Assembly: GCA_009746045.1 (NCBI GenBank)
Contig: RPFO01000003.1
Coordinates: 690,767 to 750,766 of the forward strand
Length of the DNA stretch: 60,000 bases
From: Mesostigma viride
Lineage: Eukaryota > Streptophyta > Mesostigmatophyceae > Mesostigmatales > Mesostigmataceae
Reading direction: 5' to 3'
Both the position numbers and the translations under genes were made by a program. The notes under the pieces were generated by a model. That model saw only the letters and a list, made by a program, of their open reading frames with translations. It was not told the origin of the DNA and did not search any database. Below are positions 10,300-21,200 of the stretch, piece by piece. The first letter of the stretch is position 1; each line of letters begins with the position of its first letter.

Positions 10300-10950
10300 T
10301 ACGCTCATGCATCATCTCGAGCTCTACTGCGAGCTCCCTCTTGTCACCCATACCATCCGACACCGCCGCCTCCTCTTTGCCGGCCATCTTGCCCGCACAG
10401 ACCAGGTGAATACCGATGTGGGCCCTGCCGGGGGGCTTAAGACGGGCCAACCAGTTAGACACCTCCTCCTATGGCAGGGTCCCCTTGTCCCATCGCAACC
10501 CACTGGCAAACTTGCGCGCGCCGGGCACCGGCGCGGCGCGACCCGGACCTATGTGACACAACTGCTTGAAGATGCAGGGCTTCTGGGACTATCCGTACTC
10601 CGCGCCCGCATGATTGACAAGGAGAAATGGGCTGCCATCTGCGACAAGCACCTTCCCGAGGGGTATGCTCCTGTTTTCTCCCCACGGGCCCCGCGGCCCG
10701 TTGCTAGCCAGGGTAGAAGTCCGCAGGTGGAGGTTATTGGTCCTGAGGATAGCCGCTACACTACCGCCTCGTCTGCCATTACAGTAGAGGACAGCTCGGA
10801 TGAGGATTACATCCCCATCTAGTGCTTAACGGTTGGGGGATGATGCAGACGATATTTGTTTAAACTTTTGTGTAATTATTTTTCTAATGAGATTAGCATA
10901 GTACTCCGTGGCATGCCTTTGCGCATGACACGCAAGTACTTACTTACTTA
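10300..10950 (+). pseudogene. C-terminal fragment of a second LINE family RT plus its 3' UTR
   Basis: A 171-codon ORF (10,307-10,822) contains TIRHRRLLFAGHLARTDQVN, the same C-terminal landmark as the first LINE, but the rest differs (DKEKWAAICDKHLPEGYAP; acidic end SSDEDYIPI). It is a related but distinct family. The 3' UTR includes TGTGTAATTATT and closes with an ACTTACTTACTT tail at about 10,935-10,950, unlike the TTAATTAA tail of the first family. No RT core or endonuclease is present. Confidence 0.65.
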
Positions 10951-11505
10951 TGCATCATCTGGTGTGGGTCCCATCATAGGCATCCATGCACATGAGCGTG
11001 GTCCTCGTGACCTCGTCGGCTAAGCATTACTATTCTATATACTACTGCTATATCCCCCAAGGCTGGGGTGCTATCCCCCTAGGCTGGGGTTGCTGGGGCG
11101 GGGGTCCCCTGCCAGGGCTTGTGGTCAACGTAGATGACCACCCCCTTCCAGTATACCGTCTTCTTCCCTGCTGTCTGCCGGAGCTGGACGTAGGTCGGCC
11201 ATAGCTCCCATCGCCGTTGTTGCTGTGCCAGGGTCAAGTCGTCGTCCAGCGTGTAGGAGGTCCCCACGAGCCGCTTGCGACACTTGAGAAACAGCAGCTT
11301 GTCCGCCATGTACTCAAAGGTGAGGAGCAGCGGGGGTGGTCCAGCCTTACCCCGCGAGCGGGGAAGGCGGGTAGCCTCCAGCTTGAGCTAACCATGCAAT
11401 GAGGGCCATGGGGACAAGGATTTTGTTCTCAAATGCCTTGGCAAGGGACTCGGAGTTCTCACCTGGCAGCTGGTCGAAGTGCTTGACGATGACATTGCGG
11501 CTGCC
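10951..11505 (-). pseudogene. Second copy of the ORF1-only repeat (minus strand)
   Basis: From 11,085 to 11,505 this matches 4,185-4,595, including the C-terminal ORF1 block MADKLLFLKCRKRL..TLDDDLTLAQQQRRWELWP...VYWKGVVIYVDH (in pieces). Here the YMADKL-LFLKCRK junction is in frame, which shows that the 4.4-kb copy has an insertion. The flank 10,951-11,080 matches 430-520 and 4,171-4,190 without the 3.6-kb RLE element, so this is an empty-site paralogue. It ends near 11,505, about 230 bases beyond the 3' end of the host gene. Confidence 0.65.
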
Positions 11506-11706
11506 TATAGCTAGCAGTAAGTCCGTGTACGAACCCTAATATCCCCGCAAAACTTTTCAAACGATTGGGTGTTCAATTGCAACCCTTTGCACCAATCAAC
11601 CAACACCTACCACCGTTTGCATAGCATCCTGTTGACAGCGTCATCGAGCCAAGACTCCTCCCTCAGCATCCACGCCTCTCACACACAAGATAATCCTGTG
11701 CCGCTT

Positions 11707-11711
11707 TTACA
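11707..11711 (-). terminator. TGTAA polyadenylation signal of the TFIIIC90-like gene
   Basis: On the minus strand GCGTGTAAAAGC lies 28 bases past the TGA at 11,739-11,741. TGTAA is the standard poly(A) signal of chlorophyte green algae, and its placement supports both the gene end and the organism group. Confidence 0.6.
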
Positions 11712-11738
11712 CGCACATAACAGCGCCGCCTAGACGTC

Positions 11739-12255
11739 TCACGCCTGCTTGGGCGTCAGCAGGCAGGATGGGAGGCGCGGTGTCATGAGTACGCCACAGA
11801 ACAGGCACGCTGGGGGGGCGACACATGGCATCGGGCGCATTCCTTCCCCTGTATGGCTCGTGGGAGACCCTTTTTGACCCGGCAACAGCAACCAGGGCCA
11901 GGCTAGACGCTGAGGTGGCAGCGTGGCCTTGCGCTGGCACACGCTACAGAACCAGACGTGAGCGGACGCCAGTATCTCCATGGTGGCAATGCAGCGTGGG
12001 AGGGTGTGCTTACATGTTTGGTAGCCAGCCCCCTTTTCTTGCAAACCGGGCGTGGTGCCAGGGGCGTAAGGAGCACTCTCACCATCCACAGCCATGGCCT
12101 CGTTGGTACGGGTGCCTGCATCATCAACTTCATTCAGGGCGGCAGAAGCAACCCCGGTGACGGCTCGTGGTCGGCCAGGAACCGTGTTGGCCCCTTCGTA
12201 GGGCGCCACGTGTCCGCATAGCGGACACTCCTTTTTGCATTCCAGGCCACTGAGC
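11739..12255 (-). CDS. Exon 24: C-terminal TFIIIC90-type zinc-binding domain
   Basis: After a TTATCTTCAG acceptor the exon reads LSGLECKKECPLCGHVAPYE, then an insert, then CKHTLPRCIATMEILASAHV, WFCSVCQRKATLP and finally CLFCGVLMTPRLPSCLLTP before TGA. Paired C-x2-C motifs with C-x2-H-x3/4-C between them are the treble-clef-like zinc finger at the C-terminus of TFIIIC90 (human GTF3C4 ends similarly with CSLC..C.NGH..RC..CPFC). This is the strongest single support for the identification. Two inserts (12,000-12,200 and 11,830-11,900) are lineage-specific. Confidence 0.75.
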
Positions 12256-15200
12256 CTGAAGATAAGGGCAAGGAGAGGGTCATTGAGGCAAAAGCAAGGG
12301 AAGTAGACATGAAACCAGAAAACGAGGCAGCAAGTTTAGCGTGTGTCTAAAACTTGAGATTCTGTTCTTTTATCAGTCAGAATTTTTACTCTAGCATCAA
12401 TATCGCGTGCACTCAAGAGGCTAAGGACGATGAGCCTTGGAAAAGAAAAATGATGCAGAACACCTGCATGCACCGTACTGACTGTCTGCCCAGCCAGCAC
12501 CAAGGCAATGCGAGTTAATTTGCTCACCTATTCCTATCTCAAGGGTTACGACCATAATAGGGTAAGAAAATACGGCTATCAGTGGGCGAGATGAAACATT
12601 AACCACTACGCTAGGCACGGTTAAAGAAGCGTCATGAACAAAAGCTATTAACCCACTAAAATATAGAAATAAATTGGGGCGGCTTAGGCTAGCCCCAGCC
12701 CAGTGTCTCCCAGCCACCCCAAGTCACCGCATTTCAAATCTCAACTACAATACGGTCAAATGAAACCTTGGACAGATAGCAAATACCGAGTCGTTGGGCA
12801 GCTTGTCTACTGCCCATCCTACCAAGAAAAGAGGTCAAGCACAGCAGACAGAATGTGCATCAGAGCTGGCACGCCATCCACCCAAGTTAGACCCGCCACT
12901 AAACACGCCACCAAACATTGCATCCCACCGACCTGTCCCAAGCGGGTGTCGTCAGCAGCTCCCTTGCCACCTGTCGTGTCCCCGCGCTCAACCCGCCCAC
13001 GTGACGAGCCAGCCACCGCCTCCACCGCAGGAGAATCGCGGCCATGGTGGGCGATCCCAAACCACTAGCCCACCCGGTTGACCTAGAGTCCACAGCAGAA
13101 GCATATGGCAGAGCACCTTTTGCCAGGTGGCCGCTTGGTCTCGCCTGATCCCGCTGCGCCTGGGCCCCTGCCAGGGCACCTGTGGACCATCCCAGCGCCA
13201 GCTCGTCCCTCAGCGATGCGAGAACTACCGCCGCCTGGAGGTACCGCTCGTTCCTTGCCAGGCTGGTCCCAGGCCGTGTTGGGTGCTGATCATCGTCATG
13301 CTCACCTTGCCACACAGGCACCACTGGCACAGTACCCGTAGCATAGCACGACCCTGCAGGTTCTTCACGCTTCACCGCATCGTGGCCCACGTATGATCTC
13401 TCATGGGCCGCTTCTGGCACAACATGGACACTGTCACCTGCTCCATTAGCTCCGGGCCGCGACGGATTCTGACTAGCCCCTTGGCCCCCCCCCGTCGAGG
13501 GCACCCTGGCATTGGCTGTATCCCCCACAGTCGCTGTCACCGCCGCGATGTCTGCAGCAGTCACCGCCACGCACCGAATGGTACTTGTGCCCATGCCACC
13601 CGGTTGGCCCGAAGCCAGCCCTTCCACGGCGTCCGTCGATGGGCCCACAGCCGCCCGACCATGCCCAGGACCCACGCGGTCACCCCCCGCTCCCTGACTC
13701 ACCACACCCATTTCAATCCGCATCGCTTCCTCACTGCCCGGTACAGCACCAGCAGCCATAATGCCTCCTGCGCCTCCGCCACTGCCCTCAAAGGGAGCCC
13801 CGCCACTCAAACCCGTTATCCCACCCTCCTTGTTGCCAGGAACTCCCGCTGCGCCATCCATTTTGTTGCCATAGCCCCCCGCGGCATCATCTTTGCGGCT
13901 CCCCCCAGTGCCCTCCTTACTACTCCCCCCCGCGGATGGCTTGTACGCGGGAGGCACGTCGACCCATGACGTGGGCAGGCGCGCCCACAGGGACGGGTTG
14001 CGCTGCGCCAGGGTGTCCGGGTCCACCTGCGCCCTCGGGTCGTTTGCCGATGCACCCGTGGCGTGACTGGGGCCACTTTGGGGGGGCTGTGCGCCCTTGC
14101 GCGCACCAGCAGGTCCTGGGGGGCACGAACCGGGCAACGCGGCAGTGCCAGCTGTCCCCGATGCTGCTGAGGGATCAGAAACACCGCTGATGTCATCCTC
14201 GCCCAGGAGGCGTCGGCGGAGCACGCAAGCCACCTGGAGCAGCCGCCAGGGGGATGCCGAGGGAGAGGCCAGGGAGAGGCCGGTAGAGCCTCGACCCTGG
14301 GAAGTTTGACCCTGGGTTCCTTGCGGCAGCAATGATGATGTCGAGGGGTAGGAGGCGAGGCAATCGTGGCGACAGAGCTGTGCTCGCAGCCATCGTTCCA
14401 GCGTTGCTGGTGTGAAGGCAACGGGCTGGCCAAGCCCATCTCTGCCGCTCTGGCAATCTCTGCCGCTCTGGCCATCTCTGCCCCTTGCTGGACCTTCGGA
14501 ATAGACTGAAGAGGGTCGTGTCATGCCTGAAGGAAGTGATCCGGTATCATGCGCCACCGGGCCATGCCGGAACGGCGCCAGCTCAGCGATGCCGCAGATG
14601 CCAGCATCGTGGAGGGTCTCCCAGGCCGCATGCTCCAGCGCATGGACCGCGCAGCGGGAGAACAGGGCAGCGGCAGTGGCATCTTTTTCCGTCTCCCTTG
14701 CTTCACCAGACGTGCCGTGGCCCGGGCCCGCGTTACCACCTTCAACACCACTGCCGTCGCCAGCATCAGCGGGCGACACGGCAGTTTGATGATGAGGGCA
14801 GCGCTCGCGGCAGCCATCGTCCAGAAATTTCGCCGCCTCCACGACATCCCACAAGGGGAGAAGCGGCAATATCGGACTAGGAAGTGGCCGCATCGGCCCC
14901 GAGGACGATGCCCCTGCTGCTGAGGACCCTGACACATGCTCTGCTGCCGCCCGCCACATGGCCCCCATGACCTGGGCGCAACCCTGCGCGAGTGTGGCGC
15001 GCCGACGGGCCTCCCGCGCCTTACCCCTTGCCTCCCTCGCTCCTGCACGGCTCTGATCACCATTCTCCAGTGATGGCGGCTGGTATAGCACCAGAGACAT
15101 CTCCCTCCTGCCAGCTGCCACCTGGTCATCCTGATGAGGTCCTTCCGACGAGTCTGAAATGCCAGTAAAGACACCCCCATCGCCCAGTGGCCCACCATCC

Positions 15201-18200
15201 CTCCCGGTCTCATTGCTCCAGCCATCCCCGCCACCAGCTGTGCCAGCAACCCCATAAGCTGCGTCCTCCCCCCCCTCTTCCTCTTCTTCGTCATCATCGT
15301 CGTCACTGCTGCTGTCGCCGTCCAGGTCTTCACTGGCATCGGCACCGGAGGCGGATCCTGCAAGGCCACCGCCCCAGGGTGCCCCACCGCTGCCCCCATC
15401 ATCACCTTCTTCACGCCGGTGGAAGGGGAAGGCCCCGTCGAGCTCCACCGACGCGGCACAGAAGCTGCCCGTGTTCAATACAGTGATGCGCAGGTCATTG
15501 CAGAGAGGTCATCATAGACAAGGGGGGAATGTGACAGTTGATCAGTGGGGAACGTGGCAGGTCATCAGCCAATATGTGGCCGCAAAACAGCTGGTCTCTT
15601 TCGAAATTGAATAGATGCTATCACGCCCAATCCAAAGACTGTGGGTAATGGTAGACAAGCACAAAAACGGCCCATGGTCGCAGGCATTTGTTGGCCAAAC
15701 AAGAACGAGGGAGGCTGCTCCTTCCAAAAGAAAGCATCCCATCATAAAATTCAATATATATGCCGCGGGTCAGTGTAGCTGGGTAGTCATAGAACAGGGG
15801 AGCAAGTGGGAAACAGGGCATGGACTCTTCGTGGATGACACTGGCCACACAATGCTGCCCATCCCGACGTTCACCCACGAACATCGTTAGTGTCACGAAC
15901 ATGGCGAGATGAGAACATGCTATGGTAACGGATGGAAGCTCAAGGCAACAGGAGCCAGACCTTGGCGGTGCTCAGCGCTGATATGTCAGCGACGATGTCA
16001 CGGGCACAAGGCTGGCGTGCACGCAACTGTACAAGGCAGCTGCCGTTGTTGGCATCCCATCATTGCTACCATCGTCATTACTTGCAAACATGAGGCCGTT
16101 TGATGAGCAGATGGCAAGATGCGGAGCAAGATTAACTGCCCACTCCAAGGAGCTCTCCAAGAGAGTCCCGATTGTGTGAGAGTGGCGGGCACTGGCCTTC
16201 CACATCCACACCTAGAAAAAAGTAGGTGTGGGCAATGAGCATGTTAAACCACCAGCACATGCACAACCTCGCATTTGCGATATAGAAAAAGGCTGGATGG
16301 GGACACGAAAGGAGCTCCACCCATGGACCGGTCCTGGTCACGCGACAATACCATCCGAGCACTATGGAGCACTGCTGAAGACGGAAACTGGACATCTATG
16401 CCTAGATAGCTGCACAATACGGTCTCGGTGTCTTCAAGAGAACTTCCCGAGTATGCCAATCTCAACAGCCAGTTCTCCCACCGTGGCCTCTGCTTCACCC
16501 ACGCGTCGTGAATGCTGGCATCTGCCTCCGATAGGCAATATACTGACTGACTGAGTATCCTATAATGCTAAGGGTAGCCATCTGTGACCGAACCATTGCC
16601 TGTATATGCGTGATGTCACTCACCGGTTGAACAGCTCTAGATCGGAGATCTTGCCCGCATACACCTGGAGAGCACAAGGGCGTGAAGGTGAGAGGTGGCA
16701 CATATAAGGTGAGAGGTGTCGAATAGGAAGGAAGGGGGGGGGATGATTGATGCAGACATAATCATGTGATGGCCACCTCTATGTGAGTTCTGCTCACACA
16801 GCTCTGCTCTGTCGCTATTAAAAAAGGAACCAGAACATGCACCTTATGGGCATCTCAGATCACTAGCAACCAGAAATCAGCGATCAGCAGCCTGGAGGAA
16901 GGAGTCGAGGCGGCATATATGGCTCATACAACAGGTTCATCGCACGAGTGCCCTCTGACGTAGTCCCTACAGGTAACTATTTGCTTCACTGCATGGTCAG
17001 CGGATCCACGGAAGGGCAGAGGCACACGCCATTTGATTGTGTGACTGTTAGTTGTTCCCCAAACGGAATCAGACAAGCAACGGAGGGAATCACGCACGAG
17101 GCTGTACGTGGGTCCGCAAGTCCATCACTCCTCAGCGAGAACGAGAGAGTATTGTAACCTGCTTGGCAACGCGCCTCCTACCCGCAAGTCCACTGCCACA
17201 CGCACCATCGCAGTGAAGAGCCGACAAGGAGGGTGATGTCACGCACGGCTCAAGCTACGGCTACCCCCATTTCCACCAGCGTGACTGCGCCGATACTGCC
17301 ACACGCACCGTCGCGGTGAACAGCCCATTCGGCGACAGGCACATGCCCAGCACTTGGCGCGCACCGAACATGGATATCGGGTCGCCCTGTCAGGTGTGAG
17401 GCAGGGACCATGCACGCAGAAAACAGCGACCGACATACATAAAAATGGAGAAATCAGCAAGACAAACATGTGATTTGCGAACCGCGGTTTGCAATGCGCT
17501 CTAATCGTACGGAAGTACAGCAGAATGCTTATTCCAGTCAACCGTAGCTTGGCCCATGTGTGCTCACATAGTTCCACCACCGCGTACGATACTATTTAAC
17601 CGAGAACGCCTGCCAGCATACCCAAGACTTCAAAGACAGCCAGTGCCAGTCCCCCCTGTCGATGGTGCGCGGCACGTGTGTTAACCAGCAAGACCAGCGC
17701 GGCTCCGCATTCCAAAACACAGCCGGGTTCCCAGTCCAACAGCCCAATCCCAAGCATGCGGATTCCCCACCTGGTCGCTTGGGGCAGGTTACCCACCTGG
17801 TCACTATAGGCCACCGAGAGGCGTGGCAGCGGCCAGAACAACTTGGGGACTTTCCTTAGGCCAGCGCTGGTCACCCGCAGGCATGCGCGCGTGCCGTCCT
17901 GGAGAAGAGGACAAGCGGTAAAAAAATATTTGAGTGAAGCACGCATAGACGTGCACGCACATAGGCATATAAGTATGATGTTGGTAGCCATGGCAACATG
18001 ATACAGCGGTTCGGTCACATGGTAACAGCTCTGTCACTTAGGTGAGCGAGCCACAAGCCACGGAGAACCCTCCTTGGCAAGGAGGTCCATCCTGCCTGAT
18101 GCAGCAGTAATCAGGCATGTTGTGTAAAAGAGTTGTTCCTTTGTTCGCTACAAAATTGGGTCAAAGAGTCATCCCTTTGTTCGCTACAAAGTTGGGTCAA

Positions 18201-21200
18201 AGAGTCATCCCTTTGTTCGCTACAAAGTTGGGTCAAAGAGTCATCCCTTTGTTCGCTACAAAATTGGGTCAAAGAGTCATCCCTTTGTTCGCTACAAAAT
18301 TGGGTCAAAGAGTCATCCCTTTGTTCGCTACAAAATTGGGTCAAAGAGTCATCCCTTTGTTCGCTACAAAGTTGGGTCAAAGAGTCATCCCTTTGTTCGC
18401 TACAAAATTGGGTCGAAGAGTCATCCCTTTGTTCGCTACAAAGTTGGGTCAAAGAGTCATCCCTTTGTTCGCTACAAAATTGGGTCGAAGAGTCATCCCT
18501 TTGTTCGCTACAAAGTTGGGTCAAAGAGTCATCCCTTTGTTCGCTACAAAGTTGGGTCAAAGAGTCATCCCTTTGTTCGCTACAAAGTTGGGTCAAAGAG
18601 TCATCCCTTTGTTCGCTACAAAATTGGGTCGAAGAGTCATCCCTTTGTTCGCTACAAAATTGGATCGAAGAGTCATCCCTTGTTCGCTACAAAATTGGGT
18701 CGAAGAGTTGTCCCTTTGTAAGCTACAAAATTGGGTCGAAGAGTCATCCCTTTGTTCGCTACAAAATTGGGTCGAAGAGTCATCCCTTGTTCGCTACAAA
18801 ATTGGGTCGAAGAGTTGTCCCTTTGTAAGCTACACAGGAGATAATGAACACGCGGTAGACACGTTAGATTCCAGCAACGAAGTACCCAACCCCAGGTAAC
18901 CCTTTTTACGTGAACAATCCATGAGAATTTTGCGGAATGCATCCCCCTAGGAAACTGTAAAAGACTCGGGGTTCTTTGAACGGAGTTTCTTCTATACGTG
19001 AATGCGGGAACAAGAGGCCGCTGGATGAGCGGCTTATAGGTCGTAGTGTTTACTCGTAGCTGTTTGGCTAGAGCTTTTGTGATTAGTAGATGCAATATAG
19101 TGCATGGTTGAAAAATGAATTAAATAAAATGTGCGTTCCGCGCTTGGGTTGATTATACCCGGGCGGAACGGGGCGTGAGGTGCAGTGCCCCTGAAAAGAA
19201 CAACCTACGCATTATTTAATACTAGCCGTGCAGATTCGGGATATTCTACCCCCGGTCTGTACGGTTAGCGTCTTACTAGCATCCACTAAACATAAGGGTT
19301 TAATGACGTCAGTTAGCTAGGGATAAGGGAGGTTTTGCGACTAAAAGCCGCTCTGGCTGGTTTTGTCGGCCTCTTTCTTTGCTCGTTGTCGTTGCGGCGG
19401 CAGCCGCAGCTATGGGTGCTGCGGAGCAAAATCCCAAAAGCACTGGTTGCACTGGCCACTTGGCCAGTGGTGAGACTTCCAGTTGTTAACCGGCCAGGCG
19501 TAGTTCCTCGCTCGGTTAACTAAAAGAAAAGAAAATGATTACCTCCGGTCCGCACCTTTTCCCCAGCTTGGGGTCTTTGGTGGGCCGGATGCCGTGACAG
19601 GTGCTCAACTGTCGCTTGGTCGGCCCAGTGCGCGAGCTGGTGCTCCGTACCTGGGGATGCTTGCACCCCGGGTTGGAGCCGGATGGCTGGCACTGGCGAC
19701 CCGTGTCTCGGTCCGCGGCCTGCGGCTTTTTCTTCGGAAATTGCTGCTGGCCAGCAAACTTTGCAATTGCCTTCCGCCGAGGGGGGGTGGTTGGGGCTGG
19801 GGACGGCGATGGGAAAAGCGCCTAAGCTAGAAATTTTTTCCCCACGCATAGAAACCTCGGGGGGGAATGCGGTCTTGGCTGAACGGACTCTCGTTCAGCC
19901 AGGTGCCTGGGGCTGTGGCCTCGGGCATCCGGGCTGGCGGGGCCTGGGCTAGGTCCACGTTTTTTCTCGAAGCACCCCGGGTCTATGGGGAGACGGCCAT
20001 AGCGGTACCGACTCGGGGCCCCGAGAGGGGTCATGATAGGCTGGCCGTGCGCAATCGCAGTGCAAATGCGCTGGGCCTTTTTGGGCCTGGCCATGCATCC
20101 ACAGCCGCCGGGCACACGCCTCCCGATGTGGGGGGGCTCCCGTTTTGCGGCAGGGCGGTCACTTGTGACAACGAGCAAGGTGGAGTGCGGCTTCAAGGGA
20201 AAGCCAGGGCGGGGGTGATTGGGCAACGTATTTCATGAAGGGCCTTGAACGGCGTGCCTCCGGGCATGTCAATTAGTGTCACATGTATGCTTCCACTTAT
20301 TGTTTTAATGAAGATGCTGGTTTTTGTGGGAGCTACGTGGGACATGAATCGGGGTTCTTTGAACGGAGTTTCTTCTATACGTGAATGCGGGAACAAGAGG
20401 CCGCTGGATGAGCGGCTTATAGGTCGTAGTGTTTACTCGTAGCTGTTTGGCTAGAGCTTTTGTGATTAGTAGATGCAATATAGTGCATGGTTGAAAAATG
20501 AATTAAATAAAATGTGCGTTCCGCGCTTGGGTTGATTATACCCGGGCGGAACGGGGCGTGAGGTGCAGTGCCCCTGAAAAGAACAACCTACGCATTATTT
20601 AATACTAGCCGTGCAGATTCGGGATATTCTACCCCCGGTCTGTACGGTTAGCGTCTTACTAGCATCCACTAAACATAAGGGTTTAATGACGTCAGTTAGC
20701 TAGGGATAAGGGAGGTTTTGCGACTAAAAGCCGCTCTGGCTGGTTTTGTCGGCCTCTTTCTTTGCTCCCCACCCACCCACCCGTGTCTTGGTTGCCTCTA
20801 GGGCAACGTATTTCATGAAGGGCCTTGAACGGCGTGCCTCCGGGCATGTCAATTAGTGTCACATGTATGCTTCCACTTATTGTTTTAATGAAGATGCTGG
20901 TTTTTGTGGGAGCTACGTGGGACATGAAGTCACCATTCATGCAGAAGCATCACTGGCGTAGGCAAGCAGGGGGGCACCGTACAGCTGGCAAAGGGGCAGT
21001 TACCAACCACCTAGCGGCCACTGAAGATGCAGTTACCAACCACTGGTGTAATCTGACCTTCTAATGGCCAGATTGCAAGTTAAGAATACTTGCCTGGCTG
21101 CTGGTGAAGATGCGGCTGCCGTCAGGCGACCAGGTGAGGGAGGTGACCTGTATAGGGTCCACCGTGCATGACACAGGAGAACAGGAAGCAATTTTAGATT

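Larger units (their letters stand above)
18966..20928 (+). mobile_element. Split-direct-repeat retroelement (PAT/Kangaroo-like DIRS group), non-autonomous
   Basis: The layout is A1 (18966-19384), internal 836 bp, B1 (20221-20348), A2 (20349-20767), 33-bp spacer, B2 (20801-20928). B1 and A2 abut with no base between them. A is 419 bp and B 128 bp; both pairs look identical by eye. This A1-internal-B1A2-B2 order is the hallmark of PAT-like tyrosine-recombinase retrotransposons, to which Volvox Kangaroo belongs. The internal part has no recognisable RT, RNase H or tyrosine recombinase, so the copy depends on a partner elsewhere. It lies inside intron 18 of the TFIIIC90-like gene. Orientation is assigned from repeat order only. 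Confidence 0.75.

Noticed and set aside
13403-15486. Plus-strand ORFs opposite exon 23 (for example 13,403-13,969)
   Set aside because: Shadows of the GC-rich minus-strand exon; His/Pro/Thr-rich with no motif.
15972-16213. Additional host exon (CSSNGLMFASNDD frame)
   Set aside because: It has a good acceptor (TTTTTTCTAG) and looks coding, but no donor or phase fits the neighbouring exons; left out of the model.
17596-18018. Minus-strand hydrophobic ORF taken as a separate membrane protein
   Set aside because: Only 17797-17898 is needed as exon 19; the hydrophobic part lies beyond a good CAG|GTGGGT donor and is intron.
18117-18830. CRISPR array
   Set aside because: Units are contiguous with no unique spacers, in a eukaryotic intron.
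18111-18899. Repeat proteins on both strands (RVIPLFATKLGQ, CSEQRDDSLTQL)
   Set aside because: The 36-bp minisatellite is intronic, and a length divisible by three keeps frames open by chance.
18966-20767. Plain LTR retrotransposon with A repeats as LTRs
   Set aside because: The A repeats lack TG...CA ends, and the additional B1/B2 pair with B1 abutting A2 fits split direct repeats better.
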